64,000 nt of DNA, taken from positions 62,001-126,000 of the forward strand of contig NZ_ABCS01000008.1 in the NCBI RefSeq assembly GCF_000170895.1. The letters are read 5' to 3'. This document shows, piece after piece, positions 61,608-64,000 of the stretch. Positions within the stretch are counted from its first letter, which is position 1; each line of letters opens with the position of its first letter. The DNA is from Plesiocystis pacifica SIR-1 (GTDB lineage: Bacteria; Myxococcota_A; Polyangia; Nannocystales; Nannocystaceae). Position numbers and translations under genes: made by a program. Below the pieces are notes generated by a model, which searched no databases, had not been told where the DNA came from, and worked only from the letters and a program-made list of their open reading frames with translations.

Positions 61608-62278
61608 CGCATCACTCCGACGGCCTCGGCCGCCCGTTTATGCTGACCAATCGCCTCGGTGACGACATCTTTCGAAGGGACGCAGGCACCGAGCTGCTCG
61701 GTCAACAGCTTCTGCATGTTGCGACGCGCGTGGAACAGCCGGCTCATGATCGTGCCCTTGGAGCACTTCATGGCCTGGGCCATTTCCTCGTAAGACATGC
61801 CCTGCAGCTCGCGCATCACGATGACGGCGCGGTGCTTGTCGCTGAGGTGATCCAAGCTGGCCTCGACGGCCTGAAGAATCTCCTTGCGGCGGAGCATGTC
61901 GGAGGGATCGCCAAACTGCGCCAGGTGCGGCAGCAAGTCCGAGGGGGGCTCGTCCTTGCCGTCGTGGCGCAACCCGTCATCGAACTCGACGTCGCGGTGC
62001 CGCTTGGCCTTGCGCAAGTGGTCGATGCAGAGGTTGGCCACGATCCGGTACAGCCAGGTGTAGAAGCTCGAGTTGCCCTCGAACTTCCCGATGTACCGGT
62101 GGACCTTGATGAAGCTCTCCTGCACCACGTCGAGGGCGTCCTCTTGGTTGCGGAGGAATCCGAAGGCGACCGCATAGACCTTGCGCTGATAGCGCTGCAT
62201 CAGAATCTTGAATGCTCGCCTGTCCCCGCCTTGAACGGCGGTTACCAGGACGAGGTCCTCGGCGTCTGTGGAAACCAC
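61604..62278 (-). CDS. ECF-type RNA polymerase sigma factor
   Basis: 224 residues. Region 2 with [68 protein letters not shown], and region 4 with [49 protein letters not shown] ~40-residue loop between them holds [20 protein letters not shown]. The length and the D-E-E-P loop fit RpoE-like ECF groups. Starts with GTG at 62278. No GAAC-like ECF promoter is visible within 100 nt upstream, so autoregulation is not evident. Confidence 0.92.
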   Translation of the reverse strand: MVSTDAEDLVLVTAVQGGDRRAFKILMQRYQRKVYAVAFGFLRNQEDALDVVQESFIKVHRYIGKFEGNSSFYTWLYRIVANLCIDHLRKAKRHRDVEFDDGLRHDGKDEPPSDLLPHLAQFGDPSDMLRRKEILQAVEASLDHLSDKHRAVIVMRELQGMSYEEMAQAMKCSKGTIMSRLFHARRNMQKLLTEQLGACVPSKDVVTEAIGQHKRAAEAVGVMR

Positions 62279-62705
62279 GTGTGTCGCTGCCTATGGACGG
62301 GGAGTCTCGATCGCTATTCAGCGGCTCGACGGAAGAGGAGAAGGCGAGTTGGGGCTCATTTGGCGGGTCTGGGCGGGGATGCGTCCGAACACATGCCCGA
62401 AGATCGAGGATCCGTCGAGGCCAGAAGCGGTGCGTGAGGGGGATCGCGCCGTCAGGGATGCCTGCGAAAGCGCGGTTTTGGCGCCCGGAAATGGGGCCTG
62501 CTCCCACGGTTATACCCAATGCTCGCCCAACATGCCCCGAACACGGCGCCGGGGCTGGGCGAATTCGCACAGCCATGGCCCGAACACTGGCCGATGTCGC
62601 ACACGCCGTGACCCGTCCGCCTGGGGAGCCAAACGCCCCGAGAAGCAAAATGCGCATCTCGCACCGCCTACCCGTCGACCCCCGTCGAGGGTATCCAAGA
62701 ACTTC
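62279..62705. other. 427-nt divergent intergenic region, no gene seen
   Basis: Between the sigma-factor operon and the DUF4175-like gene. No supportable coding frame, repeat or hairpin. TATCCA lies 8 nt before the ATG at 62706; a gttataccc stretch at 62509 is the only other promoter-like A/T-rich piece. Confidence 0.6.
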
Positions 62706-64000
62706 ATGCGGGCGCCCCGAGCCGCAGCGGCCCAGCTGCTTCGTGAGTACCTGGGCGACGTCCAGGCCCTCGCGCGACGCCGCGCCTTCGCGGTCCACGT
62801 CGTCGAGCTGGCCTCGGGCTGGGCGCTGCTCGCGGGCCTCGGGCTGCTCGCGGTCGCCTGGAGCTTCCGCGGTGACCTCGGGCTCGCCCTCGCGCTGCCC
62901 GTGTGTGTGCTCGCGCCGCTGGCCTGGACCGTGTGGCGATTTTGGATGCTGCGGCTCCGCCAGGGACGCCCATGGCCGTCGCGCGCAGCGTCGCCGCTCA
63001 CCGAGGACCGCTGCGCGCCCGGGCGACGCCGCGGGAGCGCGAGCGCGACGCGACCTTGCGCCACGAGCTCCTCGGCGCGACGGAGCTGTGGCTGGACCTC
63101 GAGAGAGAGCCCGCCGACGAGGGCCCTGCCCGCTCGCGCGAGCTCGCGGCCGCCTACGTCCGGCGCATCGGCGTCGCCACCCTCGACCTCGACCCCCGCC
63201 TGGGCGCCCACCGACCCAAGCTGTGGTCGCGCCTGCTCGCGGCGACCCTGGCCGTCGCAGGTCTGACCACCTTGATGAGCACCGCGTGGGGGCAGCAAGC
63301 CCTGCTGATCACCCTCGCGGGCGCCGACGCTCGCCCTCCCCCGCCGCCCCAGGACGTGTGGACGCGCCTCGAGCTCGAGCTCGACTATCCCGACTACACC
63401 CAGCGCGCGCCCCGGGTGGTCCCCAACCCCAGCGGCGCCCTGCGCATCCCGGCCGGTACCGAGGTCCGCCTGACCATGGATCTCGAGGAGCCCGCCGAGC
63501 ACGTGCGCGTCGTGTTCGTGCCCGACAGCGTCGAGCTCGCGGCGGCCCCGGAGCCCGAGTTCATCGAGCTCGCCCCCCTCGAGCCCGACCCCAAGCCCGA
63601 AGCCGAGGTTGAAGAAGCGCTGCGCTGGACCGGGAGCTTCACCTTCCGCGGCGCGGGCTCGTGGATCGCCGTGCTGCTCGACGATCCCGACACGCCCCTG
63701 GCCCGGGCCGCTCGCCGCTCGCCCCCCATGCGCCTCGAGCTCGAGCCCGACGGTCCCCCCGAGGTCGAGCTGCTCCCCCTGCCCGAGGCCCAGCGCGAGG
63801 CCAGCGAGACCCAGGCCGTGGACCTGCGCTTTTCGGCCCGCGATGACTTTGGCGTGGTCCAGGCCGAGCTCGTCTACGAGATCGACGGGGAGGACGGCAG
63901 CGTCGAGGGCGGCCGCGTGCGCCTCCCGGCCGGCACGGCCCCCGGCGGCGCGGCGCGACGCTGGCAGCACCGCCACCGCTGGGATCTGTCGACCATCCCC
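62706..64000 (+). CDS. DUF4175-like membrane protein (TIGR02302 type), N-terminal frame break, runs off window
   Basis: Large membrane protein usually encoded beside MoxR/DUF58 genes. The N-terminal frame (ATG 62706) holds two close helices (LASGWALLAGLGLLAVAW; LALALPVCVLAPLAWTVWRFWM). After about 62965 the convincing reading is in another frame: PRERERDATLRHELLGATELWLDLEREPADEGPARSRELAAAYVRRIG, a further helix (LLAATLAVAGLTTLMSTAW), then a beta-rich outer region (LDYPDYTQRAPRVVPNPSGALRIPAGTEVRLTMDLEEPAEHVRVVF). That region matches DUF4175's YPxYxxRxxxxxP segment. Either a one-base error near 62965-62985 or a separate start at the ATG at 62972. The end is beyond the window. Confidence 0.62.

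Noticed and set aside
62476-62515. TTGGCG ... TTATAC as a promoter for the DUF4175-like gene
   Set aside because: The spacing of 26 nt is far from the 17 nt expected, and the site is ~190 nt from the start codon.

Overview
The window is about 70% G+C, gene-dense and has no RNA genes that I can see. It carries an unusually large number of lipoproteins with Ser/Thr/Glu/Asp-rich tethers, a eukaryotic-type Ser/Thr kinase, J-domain/TPR proteins and two multi-gene ABC-2 export cassettes. Together these point to a myxobacterium (Myxococcota), most likely the Nannocystis/Plesiocystis/Enhygromyxa side of the group. That assignment is an inference from gene style, not from a marker gene.

Layout. 1-3.5 kb: housekeeping (rimI fragment, engB, coaE with a long Pro-rich tail, a CaiB-type CoA transferase). 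3.5-12.3 kb, minus strand: glutathione transferase, a frameshifted lipoprotein with a helical-barrel-like C-terminal half, a DnaK, a J-domain/TPR protein, XerC and a beta-hydroxyacid dehydrogenase. 12.3-16.8 kb: APC-type permease, a Ser/Glu-tethered lipoprotein and a TMEM43-family membrane protein. 17.2-24.4 kb: a translationally coupled cassette of four uncharacterised small proteins, then a 1390-residue lytic fusion (subtilase, extensin/M15-like peptidase, two peptidoglycan-binding repeats, lysozyme-like domain) and a convergent hypothetical gene. 24.5-29.6 kb: a GldA/GldF/GldG/DUF4340 ABC operon. 29.9-46 kb: lipoproteins, a DUF3127 SSB-like protein, a nine-module beta-sandwich protein, a transglutaminase-like protein, an amino-acid dehydrogenase, an M23 lipoprotein and a Ser/Thr kinase. 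46-53 kb, minus strand: an amino-acid utilisation operon (AgcS symporter, Leu/Phe-type dehydrogenase, secreted M24 peptidase) followed by a three-gene ABC-2 exporter. 54-60 kb: PBP1A, TrmH and an AsmA-GT51 fusion. 60.4-62.3 kb: an ECF sigma / anti-sigma / secreted protein operon. The window ends in a DUF4175-type membrane protein.

Two patterns cut across the window. First, at least a dozen genes have a -10-like TANNNT hexamer ending only 6-8 nt before the start codon, with no room for a Shine-Dalgarno site. This implies widespread leaderless transcription, while genes inside operons overlap by 1-8 nt or use ordinary ribosome binding sites. Second, the few real intergenic gaps hold small dispersed elements: a 42-nt hairpin repeat (five full or partial copies), a ~123-nt repeat (two copies) and a 132-nt MITE-like element with perfect 15-bp inverted ends.

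The best candidates for something undescribed are the 17.2-23.5 kb cassette with its lytic fusion and the leaderless promoter architecture. Two genes (around 5.6 kb and 62.97 kb) show single-base frame breaks that could be sequencing errors.
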